Shown in pieces: positions 8,071 through 14,672 of a stretch of DNA of 14,672 nucleotides; position 1 is the stretch's first letter; every line of letters starts with the position of its first letter. The stretch spans positions 1,638-16,309 of the forward strand of contig DGED01000016.1 in the NCBI GenBank assembly GCA_002385755.1, written 5' to 3'. The position numbers and the translations under genes are program-made. The stretch is from Caryophanales bacterium UBA3935 (GTDB lineage: Bacteria; Bacillota_I; Bacilli_A; ML615J-28; CAG-698). Under the pieces are notes generated by a model. That model had not been told where the DNA came from and made no database searches. It saw nothing but the letters and a program-made list of their open reading frames with translations.

Positions 8071-10752
8071 CTACTTCTCATTAGTGCCGAAGTATTTCAA
8101 TTTGGAGTCGACGCTTTTTATTCTAAACTCCAGAAACTTCACAAACTCTTCTTTGGTATAGTGCGTATTAACCAAGTTAATGCCGGAATCCTCCGCTTTC
8201 ATTTGTTCGTAAAGCGTGCGCGACGTGTTGTCGTTACCGGTGAGTTCGGTTTTCAGGGGATTGAAGTAAGAAGTTATCGCGTTTTTCATTTCGGCGGTAA
8301 ATTCAATTTCGGTCTCATCGCCGTTCTCATCCAAGAGATATTTGCTGCTGCTGTCTTCCAAATACGTTTTTATCATCTGCAGCGTCGGGATAACATACCC
8401 GTTTTCTTCGTCCCATTTCGGGATGTCGATGGTGCTGGTGTTAACGTAGCAATGATAGCCGAACTCGGTAACTAAATAAGTCCATTCCCCCTCTTCGTTG
8501 GGCGCGGAGCCGTAAGGTATGTGGGTCTGAGAAGAGGGATTGGCTTCCCAAATCGACCGGACGGCGTCTTCAAACGGCTTTACCATCTTGCCATTGGTGA
8601 ACTCGCCCAAACTTTCGAATTTTACGGACAAGCCGGCGGTTTTATATTTCGCTACCTCGATTGTATCTTTAAAAATATATTCCAATTCATCAACCGGGGG
8701 TTGTTTCTCGACTGTTTGTTCGAGTTTAGCCAAAAATCTTAACGAGTTCTTGAAGGCGTCGGCTATTTGTTCGAATTTTTCCTGCGAGGTGCCGGTTTGC
8801 TCGATATAGTATGCCCAAACCTGCTGGTATAACTCCTTGGCGTATTCCTTTTGCAAATCGGTCCATTCGTCGGGATGAACGGGATTCCCGTCCTCGTCCT
8901 CCACTTTTATCAGCAAGTGGATGCCGGTAACCTTGAAGTAATCGTCGGCCATCTCCTGCATTTTGGCCTCGATGCTTTGCCACAAATCCGACTCCTCGGT
9001 CAATTCGCTGACATCACCAAGCGAGTTCGAATAGTCCGTCATGATTTGCGTGTAAAGGAAGTGATACAGCAGTTCCTCGTCGTTATTCACTCCGTACAAA
9101 TCGCGAATAAAGTTTTTCCAGCCATACTGCGGCCCGTAGCCGTATTGAGCGTAAGCGCCGCTAATAAACATTTGTTTTTCGCGGATTGCCCTTTCCTTAA
9201 CCGATTTCCACTTTTCGGGATTAAGAATTCTTTCCGACATTTTAGCGTCGGTTAAGTAATAATCGAAAATTTTATTGAATTCCAAATTATTGAGCAAGCG
9301 CAAATTATTAATCTCGCTGATGGCGAATGTAATCCCGTACCTTTCGTCCATTAATTCAAATAATTTATCGGCGGAATACTCGATGTCCCCGACTTTGGCG
9401 ACTTGGCTTTCGCTCTTAGCCTTTGTCTTCTTCATATCTTCATCGTATGATTTCGCCAGGTTGATGTACGCTTGTTCAAGATTGGGATCATAGATTGTCA
9501 GACCTTTGCGAGCGCGCAATTTAATCATTTCCTGGGCGATATACTTGTCGGTTAATTCTTCCTCGAACAACGCCTCGTAAATCTCGTCGCGAACGTCTTC
9601 CAATTTCGGCGCCGCCTCTTCAGCGATTTTTAAAACAAACACGTGCAAGGTATTGTTGTTATAAGAGCGCGGGTTAAGAGTAAACCAATTCGGTTTTTTT
9701 CCCACGGTTTCGGTTTCCGGGTCGTATGCTTTCATCGTCGTGCTCAGGTATCTTTGCAATTCGGCCTGGAAAGAACTAATTTCATCGTACGAATAATACA
9801 ATTCGTTTACGGACTCGTCTTCTTCCGATTTCGTGGTGTTGAACCTAATTGTAATATTGCCTTCTTCTTCCGTAACCGAGTAATGCTTGTCCTCGATTAA
9901 AGTCAGGCGGTTATCGGGATAACCCTCGACCTTGTGCGAATGAACGGTATTATACATGTCAATAAAAGCCATGATTATCTCGGACGGTGTGAGCGGGATT
10001 TTCTCCCCGTCTACTGTTTTCACCCATTTATCGAAATCGTCGGAATCATCGGGGTCTTTAGCCTGGATTTCATAACCTAATTGCTTTAATGAGTTGATGG
10101 CTTCATCTTTTGTGGAAAAGGGTACGATAATCGTCCAGAAACCGTATTTCTTTTCATAATTTGCTTTATAATATGTTTCGTATTCGTCCTCGGTGAAATA
10201 AGGCTTAAGCTCGTCGTCCTTTTCAGCGGCTTCGTCGGCGGCTCGAATCGCCTCTTCCAGACGCTTCGACGCGAACTTCTTTTTCGCCAAAGTCAGACGA
10301 TGATAATCCGCTACCGCTTCCTTGCTTCGCAGCCCGTAGCTTGTATACATATTCTCATAATATTGGGTCTCGGCTTCCTCAATCTCCTCTTCCGACAAAT
10401 TTTCTTTGCCGTCAGGGAAAATCTCTTTTTCCAAAACCTCGTTAATCTCATCGTCGGTTACTAAAGCCCAATAGTTTTCATCCCCATGAACGCCCTGTAA
10501 AATATCCTTATCGATCGCGTCGATTAAAATGCTTAATCCGCTTGCTTTTTTCAGTTTTTCATAAATTTCTTTATTGGTAACTTGATAATTCCGCCCAGCC
10601 TCGCTGATAGTCAAATAAATGTCGTCCCCGTTTTCGATTGTCGGTATCGGTTTATCCTTAGAAAAAACCGTGCACGACACGGCAATAATTATAACGACTA
10701 TGATTGTGATTAATATCGGCAAGGTTCTCTTGACTGCGGTTGTGCTATCCAT
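8071..10752 (-). CDS. Very large PrsA/SurA-like membrane-anchored foldase with parvulin domain
   Basis: From ATG 10752 this protein has 893 residues. One hydrophobic segment near the N-terminus (residues 11-27, rich in I and V) ends in AVSC. This is either an imperfect lipobox or a membrane anchor that leaves the rest outside the cell. The C-terminal region (about 605-773) fits a parvulin isomerase: VTGIHLLIKV (H612), KFESLGEFTNGKMVKPFEDA, and a terminal FGYHCYV (H767). Both hallmark histidines are kept, unlike in its paralogue. Two similar helical modules, about 56-88 (YQVTNKEIYEKLKKASGL) and 458-492 (YSADKLFELMDERYGI), suggest an internal duplication, with a degenerate first parvulin ending at LHVFVLKI (about 369-376). 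It is a paralogue of the lipoprotein at 4715-7159 and has long acidic stretches. AAGGAG eight bases before ATG 10752 fixes the start, since an upstream GTG (10761) overlaps it. The gene has its own promoter and terminator, so it is probably transcribed alone. Its likely role is folding exported proteins; substrates are unknown. Confidence 0.76.
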   Translation of the reverse strand: MDSTTAVKRTLPILITIIVVIIIAVSCTVFSKDKPIPTIENGDDIYLTISEAGRNYQVTNKEIYEKLKKASGLSILIDAIDKDILQGVHGDENYWALVTDDEINEVLEKEIFPDGKENLSEEEIEEAETQYYENMYTSYGLRSKEAVADYHRLTLAKKKFASKRLEEAIRAADEAAEKDDELKPYFTEDEYETYYKANYEKKYGFWTIIVPFSTKDEAINSLKQLGYEIQAKDPDDSDDFDKWVKTVDGEKIPLTPSEIIMAFIDMYNTVHSHKVEGYPDNRLTLIEDKHYSVTEEEGNITIRFNTTKSEEDESVNELYYSYDEISSFQAELQRYLSTTMKAYDPETETVGKKPNWFTLNPRSYNNNTLHVFVLKIAEEAAPKLEDVRDEIYEALFEEELTDKYIAQEMIKLRARKGLTIYDPNLEQAYINLAKSYDEDMKKTKAKSESQVAKVGDIEYSADKLFELMDERYGITFAISEINNLRLLNNLEFNKIFDYYLTDAKMSERILNPEKWKSVKERAIREKQMFISGAYAQYGYGPQYGWKNFIRDLYGVNNDEELLYHFLYTQIMTDYSNSLGDVSELTEESDLWQSIEAKMQEMADDYFKVTGIHLLIKVEDEDGNPVHPDEWTDLQKEYAKELYQQVWAYYIEQTGTSQEKFEQIADAFKNSLRFLAKLEQTVEKQPPVDELEYIFKDTIEVAKYKTAGLSVKFESLGEFTNGKMVKPFEDAVRSIWEANPSSQTHIPYGSAPNEEGEWTYLVTEFGYHCYVNTSTIDIPKWDEENGYVIPTLQMIKTYLEDSSSKYLLDENGDETEIEFTAEMKNAITSYFNPLKTELTGNDNTSRTLYEQMKAEDSGINLVNTHYTKEEFVKFLEFRIKSVDSKLKYFGTNEK

Positions 10753-10760
10753 ATTTTTCA

Positions 10761-10766
10761 CTCCTT
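10761..10766 (-). promoter_or_regulatory. Ribosome binding site of the large foldase gene (decides the start)
   Basis: AAGGAG lies eight bases before ATG 10752. A possible GTG start at 10761 shares its first base with the site and has no ribosome binding site of its own, so the ATG is favoured. Confidence 0.7.
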
Positions 10767-10831
10767 ATCCAGAAATTGTCTCAAAAGACATATTTAGCCA
10801 GAAAATATTATCTTAAAAATGCAACATATAT

Positions 10832-10860
10832 ATTTTACTACTTTTTGTTTGATTTGTAAA
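10832..10860 (-). promoter_or_regulatory. Sigma-A promoter of the large foldase gene
   Basis: On the minus strand, TTTACA (10860-10855) is followed after 17 bases by TAAAAT (10837-10832). Transcription would start near 10825, giving a leader of about 70 bases. The leader holds a small TGTCT / AGACA hairpin at 10777-10790, just before the ribosome binding site. Confidence 0.75.
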
Positions 10861-10862
10861 TG

Positions 10863-10944
10863 GTTTTTTGCTTCTAGTTGCCCGCATTCATGACAAAAAA
10901 CAGTAAATAGACATCGTCGGTAATATTCCTATTTTATGTCTATT
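10863..10944. repeat. Two inverted repeats just upstream of the foldase promoter
   Basis: The first has 9-base arms AATAGACAT and ATGTCTATT (10906-10914 and 10936-10944) with a 21-base spacer. The second has 8-base arms GTTTTTTG and CAAAAAAC (10863-10870 and 10894-10901) with a 23-base spacer. Both lie just upstream of the -35 box in a 227-base intergenic region. They are not followed by a T-run as a terminator would be, and may be regulator binding sites. No known operator was recognised. Confidence 0.5.
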
Positions 10945-10966
10945 GCGGTCAGATATACATGTTGTT

Positions 10967-10993
10967 ATGAAAAGGCGGCTTATTCATCCGCCT
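10967..10993 (-). terminator. Terminator overlapping the stop codon of the CNNM gene
   Basis: The stem AGGCGG / CCGCCT (10993-10988 with 10978-10973) encloses the TAA stop at 10982-10980 in its nine-base loop. On the minus strand it is followed by TTTTCAT, a weak T-run. It is likely the end of the cca-yhaM-CNNM transcript. Confidence 0.65.
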
Positions 10994-12338
10994 GCGTGAT
11001 ATATAATTCGACCGCCCTAATCCGGCGGTTTTCAACCTTTTTGACGGTAAATTCTAAAGTGTATTTAACCGTTTGTTTCTCATCGTCGCCTAACCGCTCG
11101 GCGAAAGAATCATAACGGACAACCTGGCCCTCGGCCGGCAAGCCCTCGCAAAGACTGTAAACGAACCCCCCGACGCTCGCGTATTTGGTTTCCGGCGCGT
11201 CGCCGAGGTCTAACGCGGAAAAGAGTTCTTCGATTTCCATGTCGACGGAAACCGCGTAACGGTTTTCGGAAATCTCCGTTATGCCGACTTCTTCCTCTTC
11301 GTCGTATTCATCGTATATTTCCCCGACCAACTCCTCCAACGCGTCTTCCATGGTAACAATCCCGCTTGTCCCGCCGTATTCGTCGGATACAACGGCGAAA
11401 TGCTTTTTCAGCAGCTGCATTTCTTTGATAAGATCGTTAACCTTCGTTGATTCCGACACGAAAAACGGTTTTGTCATTAATTTTTTAATATTAATTTCTT
11501 TCCCGCGCAGCAGGGCGGTAAAAAAATCCCTCTCGCTTAAAATCCCGACAATATTATCTTTATCATCCTTATAGACGGGAATCCGGGAAAACTGGTTTTC
11601 AAAGAAAATGTTTTTTATCGCTTCGATGGAATCATTGATATTGACGGCCACCACGTCAACGCGGGGCGTCATAATATCGTAAACCGTCGTCTCGTTCAAA
11701 CTAATCGCGCTTTGTAATAGGTCGGCGTCATCCTCGTCAATCACGCCCTCGGTCTCCATTACGTCGATTATAGTTTCCAAATCCTCTTCCGTTACTTTTG
11801 GTTGCTCCTCACGAGTTTCCGCGCGCCGATTGATTAATCTTTTCATTTTTACAAAAACATATGTTAACGGCCAAATTATTTTATAAACAAAATACATGAT
11901 AAAAGATGCGCGCAAGGCCATCTTTTCGGCGTTTTCCTTCGTGTATTGTTTAGGCAAAGTCTCGACAAATATAAGAATTAAAAATGATATCGCGACGATA
12001 CCGACAATAAACGCGACCGGAAGGTTTTCGATTATGGACATAAAGAAAAAGAGCGAAAGCGCCGTCAAGCAAATGTTAGTAATCGTATGAGCGATTAAAA
12101 TGGAAGTCAGGGTAGAATCATACTTTTCAGCCAAGTACACGCTTTTTTTGGCGCCGCGCCTTTTTTCTTCCTTAAAATTTCTAAGCCTTATAATATTCGC
12201 GCTGGAATAAGCCGTTTCGGCAACGGAAAAAAAGACGGAAAAAAAGAATAAAATAATAAACAATGCTATTAAAAGAATGTCAGGAAGCAAATTTGACGCA
12301 AATAAATATAATGTTAGTCCGGCCTTAAGCGGAACCAA
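10980..12338 (-). CDS. CNNM/CorC (HlyC) family membrane protein with CBS pair
   Basis: This is a member of the CNNM/CorC group (DUF21 + CBS pair + CorC_HlyC domain), membrane proteins tied to magnesium or other divalent cation efflux. From the TTG start it has 452 residues. The N-terminal transmembrane domain (about 10-170) carries the family motif FFSVAETAYSSANIIRLR (36-53), several hydrophobic segments, and the VETLPK motif near 125-130. Next come an acidic linker, two CBS modules (about 222-345, with IMTPRVDVVAV and FAVVSDEYGGTSGIVTMED) that usually sense nucleotides, and a C-terminal CorC_HlyC transporter-associated domain (about 350-450). An ATG at 12353 would add five residues but has no ribosome binding site. 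AGGTGG lies six bases before the TTG at 12338, so I prefer that start. The gene follows yhaM by 32 bases and ends at a hairpin over its stop codon. The older name hemolysin should not be taken as showing toxin activity. Confidence 0.9.
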   Translation of the reverse strand: MVPLKAGLTLYLFASNLLPDILLIALFIILFFFSVFFSVAETAYSSANIIRLRNFKEEKRRGAKKSVYLAEKYDSTLTSILIAHTITNICLTALSLFFFMSIIENLPVAFIVGIVAISFLILIFVETLPKQYTKENAEKMALRASFIMYFVYKIIWPLTYVFVKMKRLINRRAETREEQPKVTEEDLETIIDVMETEGVIDEDDADLLQSAISLNETTVYDIMTPRVDVVAVNINDSIEAIKNIFFENQFSRIPVYKDDKDNIVGILSERDFFTALLRGKEINIKKLMTKPFFVSESTKVNDLIKEMQLLKKHFAVVSDEYGGTSGIVTMEDALEELVGEIYDEYDEEEEVGITEISENRYAVSVDMEIEELFSALDLGDAPETKYASVGGFVYSLCEGLPAEGQVVRYDSFAERLGDDEKQTVKYTLEFTVKKVENRRIRAVELYITQADE

Positions 12339-12344
12339 TAAAAA

Positions 12345-12350
12345 CCACCT
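12345..12350 (-). promoter_or_regulatory. Ribosome binding site of the CNNM gene (points to a TTG start)
   Basis: AGGTGG is placed six bases before TTG 12338. The alternative ATG at 12353 directly abuts this motif and is preceded only by T/A-rich sequence. Confidence 0.55.
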
Positions 12351-12370
12351 CATAATCTAAAAATATAAAT

Positions 12371-13303
12371 TTATAAATCGGGCTTATAAAAACTTTTCCG
12401 GTCAAGAGCGGATATAAAGTTTGTGTATTCGCCCTTCTCGGTATTATCCATTTCTTTTTCCAGGGCCGCCATGCGGGAATCGGCAAAGTCAAGCATGAAT
12501 ACCAATAGCGCCTCAGCGGTTGCCGGCTCCTTCGGAGAACCGTACTCCAATAAACCGTGATGGGCGAGAACAATATGTTGTAGCATCAGGATCTCCTCGC
12601 TTTCCTCGCAGCCAAGGGCCGATGCGACGGAATTAATAATATTCGAAGCGATCGGGATATGGCCGAGAAACTGGCCTTTTCTCGTGTATTCCATGCTCTT
12701 GGCGTCGCTCAACTCAATCAGTTTGCCAATATCGTGAAGAATAATGCCGCCGTAGACCAAATCCTTATTCAGAAATTGATAGTGTGCGAGATATGCGTCG
12801 CTTAACCGCAACATCGAATATGTATGATAAGCGAGCCCGGAAATGTAATTATGATGCATCATGACGGCGGCCGGGTGGATATAAAACCTATCCGCGTATT
12901 TGGCGATCACCGCCTTAACCGTATCTTTAATTATCGGATTATCGATTTTCTCGATATATGCTTCAATCGCGACCCTTAACTCGTCTTCCGTCATTTTAGC
13001 CGTCTCGTAATATATGCTCCTGTCTACTTCGCCGTCCCCGACCAAACGGAGTTCCTTGACGTTAAACTGCATTTTCCCCTGATAGTCTTTCATCACGCCG
13101 CTTAACTCATAAATCTCCCCGTTTTTTAATTGCGATTTAATCTCGTCGGTCAAAGCCCATATTTTCACGTCGATTAAATCATCGCCGTCAAAACCGATCA
13201 GACTCGCGTATTCGGCGTTAGCCGGCGTTTTTCTTATCTGGCAATCGGTAAGCCGTAATACGAGAGTCGCTTTGTCCGACGGTTGATAATTTCTAATTTT
13301 CAT
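12371..13303 (-). CDS. yhaM: 3'-5' exoribonuclease YhaM
   Basis: YhaM is a metal-dependent 3'-5' exoribonuclease of Gram-positive bacteria, with roles in mRNA end trimming and turnover. From ATG 13303 the protein has 310 residues, close to the family length. An N-terminal OB-fold nucleic-acid binding region (about 1-95, including IDVKIWALTDEI) is followed by an HD-type phosphohydrolase domain: MMHHNYISGLAYHTYSML (H150, H151, H160), the HD pair in ILHDIGK (H190-D191), GHIPIAS (H215), LAHHG (H248-H249) and LDFADS (D272). The HD residues appear complete. An ATG four codons upstream (13315) is in frame, but AGGAAG sits three bases before ATG 13303, so I chose the latter. The start overlaps the end of the cca-type gene by 11 bases, implying translational coupling. 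The CNNM gene follows after 32 bases. Confidence in the family is high; the cellular substrate is not visible from sequence. Confidence 0.93.
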   Translation of the reverse strand: MKIRNYQPSDKATLVLRLTDCQIRKTPANAEYASLIGFDGDDLIDVKIWALTDEIKSQLKNGEIYELSGVMKDYQGKMQFNVKELRLVGDGEVDRSIYYETAKMTEDELRVAIEAYIEKIDNPIIKDTVKAVIAKYADRFYIHPAAVMMHHNYISGLAYHTYSMLRLSDAYLAHYQFLNKDLVYGGIILHDIGKLIELSDAKSMEYTRKGQFLGHIPIASNIINSVASALGCEESEEILMLQHIVLAHHGLLEYGSPKEPATAEALLVFMLDFADSRMAALEKEMDNTEKGEYTNFISALDRKSFYKPDL

Positions 13304-14672
13304 TTTCTTCCTCATTTCTGTTTTTCTTCAAAATATTATATTTCGGGTCGACGCTGGTAATTATATTCCGATACATCTCGTTCAATTCGCGCGAGATCAT
13401 GACTTTCTCCGATCCCTTTTCAATATATTTCATATCGGTTAATAATTCGATATTTTGCCCGACCAAGTTTTTGATGTCGCTTTCCAATTTGTTTTCTAAA
13501 GTTATTCTTTCCAATTCGCGGATTTTCTTGTCTTTTTCTTGCAACATGCGCTCATGCTCGTACAGTTTTCTTTCCATTTCCCTTAGCTTATTTGCCGGGG
13601 CGAACGGAATTTCCTCGTCGGTTGGAACGAACTCCTCTTCGATCTCCATGCTTTCGCCGCTATATTCGGGATCTTCCTCTATGTATTCGTCCTGGTAAAA
13701 GTCTTCCCGGTCGACCGCTTCATCGTCGATTTTCGGCAAAATCCCCGCATCGCGGAGAAACACGAGGGAGTAATCGCGCAACTCTTCGTATTCATTGGGC
13801 AGGGTATTGTTGATAACCTGATGGGCCAAGTCATCAACAAGTTGCTGGACGTAATCGCCTTCCCGGTTGCCCGTTAACTGCAGGATATCAGCCGCCGCGA
13901 GCGCCAGTTCCCGAACGTCTTTGATCGGAAGGTTATTATATTCCTTGGTAATCTTGCGCGTTCTTTTGCGGGCTTTTTTCAACATGCAATTAATATGATT
14001 GGCTTTTTTGCATATTTCCAAACCGTAATCGAAGAGTTGGTTCTTGGTGTATTTTCCCTTCGGCACCGAAAGCGCCAATTCCACGAGCAAACGCAGTTGT
14101 TCCTTATCCGCGGCCAGGTCCTCCCACTCATGCAAATATCTGCCGTTGCGGACAAAAACAAGCGCCAAAAACGTGTCCGGTTCCATCGGCCGGTAACGCT
14201 CGCTCAATATTCGCAAATCCTTCGCAAAGAAAGGAATCCTTTTGTATATCTTGGTCGCGTATAAATAACCCAAAGCTTTTTTAAAGTGTTTCCCGTGCAG
14301 TATTCTCCTGAACTCTTTGACTAGCGCGGGAATCTCAAGTTTTAAAAGCAGGCGCGATTTGGCGCGCATCGCCTTGAACGTCCTTTTCTCGATTCTAAAT
14401 CCCAACTCGCTAACCATCCGGATAGCGACAAGCAAGCGGAGCGGGTCCTCGGAAAACCGGATTCTCGGCGAGCCGATAGACCGGACGACGCGCCTTTGAA
14501 TATCTTCAAAACCTTTGTAAGCATCGGTAAGTTTACCCCCGAAAGTCATGGCGATGGCGTTGGCGGTAAAATCGCGGTTCGCCAGTTCCTCATGAAAACT
14601 GCGGGAATAATGCATCCGTTTCGGTTGACGTTTGTCCTTAAATTGTGCGGCGCGGAAAGTGCTGACGGTAAA
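13293..14672 (-). CDS. cca: CCA tRNA nucleotidyltransferase / poly(A) polymerase family (N-terminus beyond the right edge), with acidic coiled-coil tail
   Basis: This is a class II nucleotidyltransferase of the CCA-adding / poly(A) polymerase family, which adds CCA (or A) to RNA 3' ends. The frame is open to the window edge, so 459 residues are seen and the first part, with the catalytic GS and DxD motifs, is missing. The visible part starts with the typical VSTFR strand and continues with NRDFTANAIAM, the DAYKGFEDI segment and SEDPLRLLVAIRMVSELGF (motif D, EDxxR). A helical body domain follows to about residue 315. No HD domain was recognised in the body. The remaining 140 or so residues (13293-13727) are not part of the usual fold: a strongly acidic linker, then a heptad-like coiled coil (EMERKLYEHERMLQEKDKKI) and a charged end. 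CCA-adding versus polyadenylating activity cannot be told from this portion. It overlaps yhaM by 11 bases. An internal ATG (14615) is not the start, because conserved sequence continues upstream of it. Confidence 0.88.
   Translation of the reverse strand, partial: FTVSTFRAAQFKDKRQPKRMHYSRSFHEELANRDFTANAIAMTFGGKLTDAYKGFEDIQRRVVRSIGSPRIRFSEDPLRLLVAIRMVSELGFRIEKRTFKAMRAKSRLLLKLEIPALVKEFRRILHGKHFKKALGYLYATKIYKRIPFFAKDLRILSERYRPMEPDTFLALVFVRNGRYLHEWEDLAADKEQLRLLVELALSVPKGKYTKNQLFDYGLEICKKANHINCMLKKARKRTRKITKEYNNLPIKDVRELALAAADILQLTGNREGDYVQQLVDDLAHQVINNTLPNEYEELRDYSLVFLRDAGILPKIDDEAVDREDFYQDEYIEEDPEYSGESMEIEEEFVPTDEEIPFAPANKLREMERKLYEHERMLQEKDKKIRELERITLENKLESDIKNLVGQNIELLTDMKYIEKGSEKVMISRELNEMYRNIITSVDPKYNILKKNRNEEENEN
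13307..13312 (-). promoter_or_regulatory. Ribosome binding site of yhaM (decides the start)
   Basis: AGGAAG, inside the 3' end of the cca gene, precedes ATG 13303 by three bases. The upstream ATG 13315 overlaps the region just before it and has only a weak GAAG far upstream. Confidence 0.6.

Noticed and set aside
10753..10979. A small gene or structured RNA in the longest intergenic region
   Set aside because: No open frame with a ribosome binding site was found, and the two inverted repeats have long spacers and AT-rich arms unlike a riboswitch. It was recorded as a regulatory region instead.
12339..12353. ATG 12353 as start of the CNNM gene
   Set aside because: It lacks a ribosome binding site, whereas TTG 12338 has AGGTGG at six bases. 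It remains possible and would add five residues.
14613..14615. ATG 14615 as the start of the CCA-type gene
   Set aside because: Family-conserved sequence (VSTFR and onward) continues upstream in frame to the window edge, so the gene is partial rather than short.
1..14672. Defence, toxin-antitoxin, phage or transposon system
   Set aside because: All nine genes are housekeeping or envelope genes on one strand. No transposase, integrase, direct-repeat array or tRNA attachment site was seen.

Overview
This window holds nine protein-coding genes, all on the minus strand. Seven are complete. The two at the window edges, recD2 on the left and a CCA-type nucleotidyltransferase on the right, are partial. 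There are no rRNA or tRNA genes, insertion sequences, CRISPR arrays or phage genes. The largest stretch without a gene is about 230 bases.

The gene set points to a low-to-mid-GC Gram-positive lineage (Bacillota or non-parasitic Mycoplasmatota, such as Izemoplasmatales- or RF39-like bacteria). The evidence is YhaM exoribonuclease, WalJ/YycJ-type metallo-hydrolase, RecD2 without RecBC, PrsA-like foldases with N-terminal membrane anchors, strong AGGAG ribosome binding sites and consensus sigma-A promoters. The standard genetic code is used: tryptophan is TGG where I checked, and the stops I read are TAA or TAG. The lineage is inferred from gene content, not from a database match.

In the direction of transcription (right to left) there are four units. 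(1) cca -> yhaM -> a CNNM/CorC membrane protein, tightly packed and ended by a hairpin that overlaps the last stop codon. The first two genes concern RNA 3' ends. (2) A single gene for a very large PrsA/SurA-like foldase, with its own promoter, inverted repeats upstream and its own terminator. (3) walJ plus a second large PrsA-like lipoprotein, with a consensus promoter and a strong terminator. (4) uvrB -> mnmA -> recD2, with a consensus promoter, joining DNA repair with tRNA 2-thiolation.

The most unusual content is the pair of 800-900 residue foldase paralogues on either side of walJ. Each looks like two PrsA/SurA modules in series. In one of them a conserved parvulin histidine is replaced by glutamine. 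Other points of note are an acidic coiled-coil tail on the CCA enzyme, a uvrB leader in which the only strong Shine-Dalgarno lies 42 bases from the start codon with a hairpin between, and a cluster of inverted repeats just upstream of the promoter of the larger foldase gene. I see no defence, toxin-antitoxin or mobile system.
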